DNA from: Siphonodentalium dalli
Taxonomy: Eukaryota > Mollusca > Scaphopoda > Gadilida > Siphonodentaliidae
NCBI GenBank assembly: GCA_032622095.1
Contig: CP136063.1
Span: 12,749,814 to 12,813,813, forward strand
DNA: 64,000 nt
Reading direction: 5' to 3'
Shown here: positions 60,782-64,000 of the stretch, piece after piece
Position numbering within the stretch: the stretch's first letter is position 1
How the letters are laid out: each line of letters begins with the position of its first letter
Translations under genes and position numbers: made by a program
The notes under the pieces: generated by a model
Seen by the model: the letters and a program-made list of their open reading frames with translations, nothing else
Told to the model about the DNA's origin: nothing
The model's database searches: none

Positions 60782-60919
60782 ATGGGCAACCCCTCAGGAC
60801 CCAGTCAGAAACACGACCTGCCGCCACTCATCGGAAAGCTCTCACATGCCCAACATCCCGTGGAGCGACCATATAAGTGTGACGTGTGTGAGGAATCATT
60901 ATTTGCATGCATGATATAA
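60782..60919 (+). pseudogene. Start of a zinc-finger-like ORF entering the 80-bp satellite
   Basis: ATG at 60782 (context taaccATGG) opens a 45-codon frame: MGNPSGPSQKHDLPPLIGK, then one finger-like half VERPYKCDVCEESLF, then TAA. The linker is ERPY type, unlike the TGDKPY fingers elsewhere in the window, so this is a different zinc-finger lineage and on the opposite strand. It is probably the remnant 5' end of a gene whose finger array became the satellite. Confidence 0.5.
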
Positions 60920-61445
60920 CGCCACATATCCAACACCACGAGGAGCGACCATATAAGTGTGACGTATGTGAGGAATCATTATCTGCATCTATCATAGATC
61001 GCCAAATGTCCAACACCCCGAGGAGCGACCATATAAGTGAGACGTTTGTGCCGAATCATCTGCATCCATCATAGAACGCCACATGCCCAACACCCCGAGG
61101 AGCGACCATATAAGTGTGATGAATCATTATCTGCATCCATCATAGAACGCCATATGTCCAACATCCCGAGGAGCGACCATATAAGTGTGACGTGTGTGAT
61201 TAATCAGTATATGCATCCATCATAGAACGCCACATATCCAACATCCCTAGGAGCCACCATATACGTGTGACATGTTTGAGGAATCATTATCTGCATCCAT
61301 CATAGAACGCCACAAGTCCAATATCCCGAGGAGCGACCATATAAGTGTGACGTGTGTGAGGAATCATTATCTGCATCCACCATAGAACGCCACATATCCA
61401 ACACCCCGAGGAGCGACCATATAAGTGTGACGTGTGTGTATCGCG
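60835..61445 (+). repeat. 80-bp satellite derived from a C2H2 finger
   Basis: The mark gagcgaccatataagtg recurs at 60863, 60943, 61023, 61100, 61171, 61251, 61331 and 61411, mostly 80 bases apart. Each unit encodes ERPYKCDVCEESL then IIERH in some frame, but 80 is not a multiple of three, so the frame rotates at every unit and stops appear. A normal finger is 84 bases, so a 4-base deletion spread through the array explains it. Confidence 0.85.
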
Positions 61446-62053
61446 TGTAGGCATATCTGAACGCCAAGGTTGGATAATTATTTATTTCAACCTGATAAAG
61501 AAAAGAAAAACAAAATATTACAATCCAATAATCCGAGTCCGAACAATACCATTAATTACAAAAGTACCATGAAACACACGCACATACTATGTATCATGCA
61601 AATGACCACAATGAGAATACTATCTCACACACAAATGCATACTAACACAAGGGTATATGAAACATATCACGAAGAAAATATGTCCAACTAGCAAACAGAA
61701 AACAATAACATATCCGTAGAAAATAGGTAAACATCCAAATGAAAAGATCCGGTACCAAAAGCCGATTATACTGGCTTGACAGTATACGACGAAAAATCCC
61801 ATGCAGATTAAATCATTAATACATATACATATAGGGCATACTACTCAATAAACATTAATAGCACAACTTCCAGATGAAAATAATAAAGTAAACATACACG
61901 TTGGTGGGTTATATATATATACATAAGGAAGTAATTATTCAATCCAGTTCATCTCAATCTGTCCAACCAACCGTTCAAATCAATTCACTAAACTCAAACT
62001 AAAATAGTTAGTATCCTGCATCAACAGCCTCTATTGAACCTTATCACTAGTGA
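61446..62053. other. Unassigned interval
   Basis: No supported gene. A 73-codon frame (61470-61691, plus) is rich in Asn, Thr, Met and His and has no motif. A short AT run lies near 61910. Confidence 0.4.
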
Positions 62054-62803
62054 TACAGGCACGTAGCCATGGGGACAGCCTAATGATCTTTATCGTTATA
62101 TGATATTACCCGAATGGTCTGTTCTAAAAATAGACAAATAAAGGGCCCAATAAAATATTCGAAATCAAATCAATATTAACTGATAGAAGCCTTTCCGGTC
62201 TTCAGTTCATATTTGCTATTTTATAACCACGCAAGTATTTAAAGGTGGATTATCTCTTTGTAAACATGTATTATATAGTTACCGGGGTATAAAATATTAG
62301 ATTTGAATCGAAGACTCCTGTCCGGAAATGCTTCTAGCGATTAATATTAATTTTATTTCGAATATTTTCTGGTCTAAACAGGTATGTTTGTTCAGCTAAC
62401 GAACAATAGTGGTTACTGTTAACAGAGACCAGAAATTATATTGTGCAATTTTGTAACAAATAAACGTTAATTATACTCATTATCGCTTATATCTGTGGAA
62501 CAAAACAATACAAACAACCAACCTGTGACATTTGACATTCGTTGCGTAGCCGTAGGAACAGCCCAGTGCTCTATATCGCACTACGGTCTCATCCGAATGG
62601 TCGGTTCTAAAAATAGTAACATAAATGGGCCCGATTTAATATTCGAAATAAAATCAATATTAATTGATAGAAGCTTTTCCGGACATAGGTCTTCAGTTCA
62701 TATCTATTATTTTATACACACGCAACTATTTAAAATTTGTTATTTAAAGAGATAATCCATCTTTAAATTTCGTTATTTAAAGAGATAAACCATCTTTAAA
62801 TGT
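62054..62803. mobile_element. Old MITE remnant hosting a younger MITE
   Basis: 62054-62242 (cgtagccatggggacagcct, aatggtctgttctaaaaata, ccacgcaagtatttaa) plus 62763-62803 (ttaaatttcgttatttaaag, agataaaccatctttaa) together align to the right half of a MITE. Between them lies the complete copy at 62243-62762. The older remnant is more diverged and lacks its left half. Confidence 0.8.
62243..62762. mobile_element. MITE, TTAA target, nested in an older MITE (copy 5)
   Basis: A 520-bp element with tips AGGTGGATT and AATCCATCT, and TTAA at 62239-62242 and 62763-62766. The target was the tatTTAAa word inside the terminal inverted repeat of an older copy. It is very similar to copy 4 and in the same orientation. 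Confidence 0.9.
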
Positions 62804-63999
<1,196 letters not shown>

Positions 64000-64000
64000 G

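Overview
This window looks like animal nuclear DNA from a repeat-rich genome, most likely a marine lophotrochozoan and probably a bivalve mollusc. That is inference, not proof. It rests on arrays of C2H2 zinc fingers with TGDKP linkers, CR1/Jockey-type LINEs, a BEL/Pao LTR retrotransposon, many TACATGTA-rich stretches, and a 163-bp satellite whose 3' tail (ACGGACGAC) recalls repeats common in bivalve DNA. No clear single-copy cellular gene, tRNA, rRNA or CRISPR array was found. Almost everything recognisable is a tandem zinc-finger gene, a transposon, a pseudogene or a repeat.

Layout. 0-3.1 kb: a CR1-type LINE (minus) with one intact endonuclease/reverse-transcriptase ORF. 3.5-8.2 kb: segmental-duplication copy A, holding a decayed unknown ORF (with a MITE inside), a minisatellite and zinc-finger gene A (minus). 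8.3-15.4 kb: a decayed gene of an uncharacterised multicopy family (plus), split by a BEL/Pao element whose two 157-bp LTRs appear identical. 15.46-30.26 kb: duplication copy B, with the same contents as A plus two further insertions: a 4.9-kb LINE in the minisatellite, and a 3.9-kb foldback-like element carrying inverted arrays of a 12-bp palindrome, 47 bp upstream of zinc-finger gene B. 30.3-37.2 kb: mostly unassigned sequence with short tandem repeats. 37.2-46.8 kb: dense structured repeats, including a second inverted-repeat element with internal tandem repeats, an approximately 850-bp inverted duplication around a 163-bp satellite with an AAB higher-order pattern, and an 84-bp minisatellite. 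47.3-53.6 kb: zinc-finger gene C and zinc-finger pseudogene D (both minus), the latter split by a MITE. 55.6-59.6 kb: an inverted second copy of the 8-kb pseudogene family and a decayed LINE. 60.8-61.4 kb: an 80-bp satellite derived from a zinc finger. 62-64 kb: nested MITEs and zinc-finger gene E (minus), running off the window.

How the parts fit. The backbone is a cluster of at least five zinc-finger arrays, all on the minus strand, growing and shrinking by 84-bp units and decaying at their 3' ends. Two of the tandem repeats (46 bp and 80 bp) are remnants of zinc-finger coding units. Transposons have repeatedly landed in this cluster. Because paralogous empty sites survive in the same window, the target-site duplications can be read directly: TTAA for the MITE, GCATA for BEL, a 12-bp duplication for the LINE, and GGTTAAC for the foldback-like element.

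Limits. All alignments were made by eye; no database search or alignment program was run. Clade names, organism and family assignments are recognition-based. Ends of repeats without target-site evidence are approximate.
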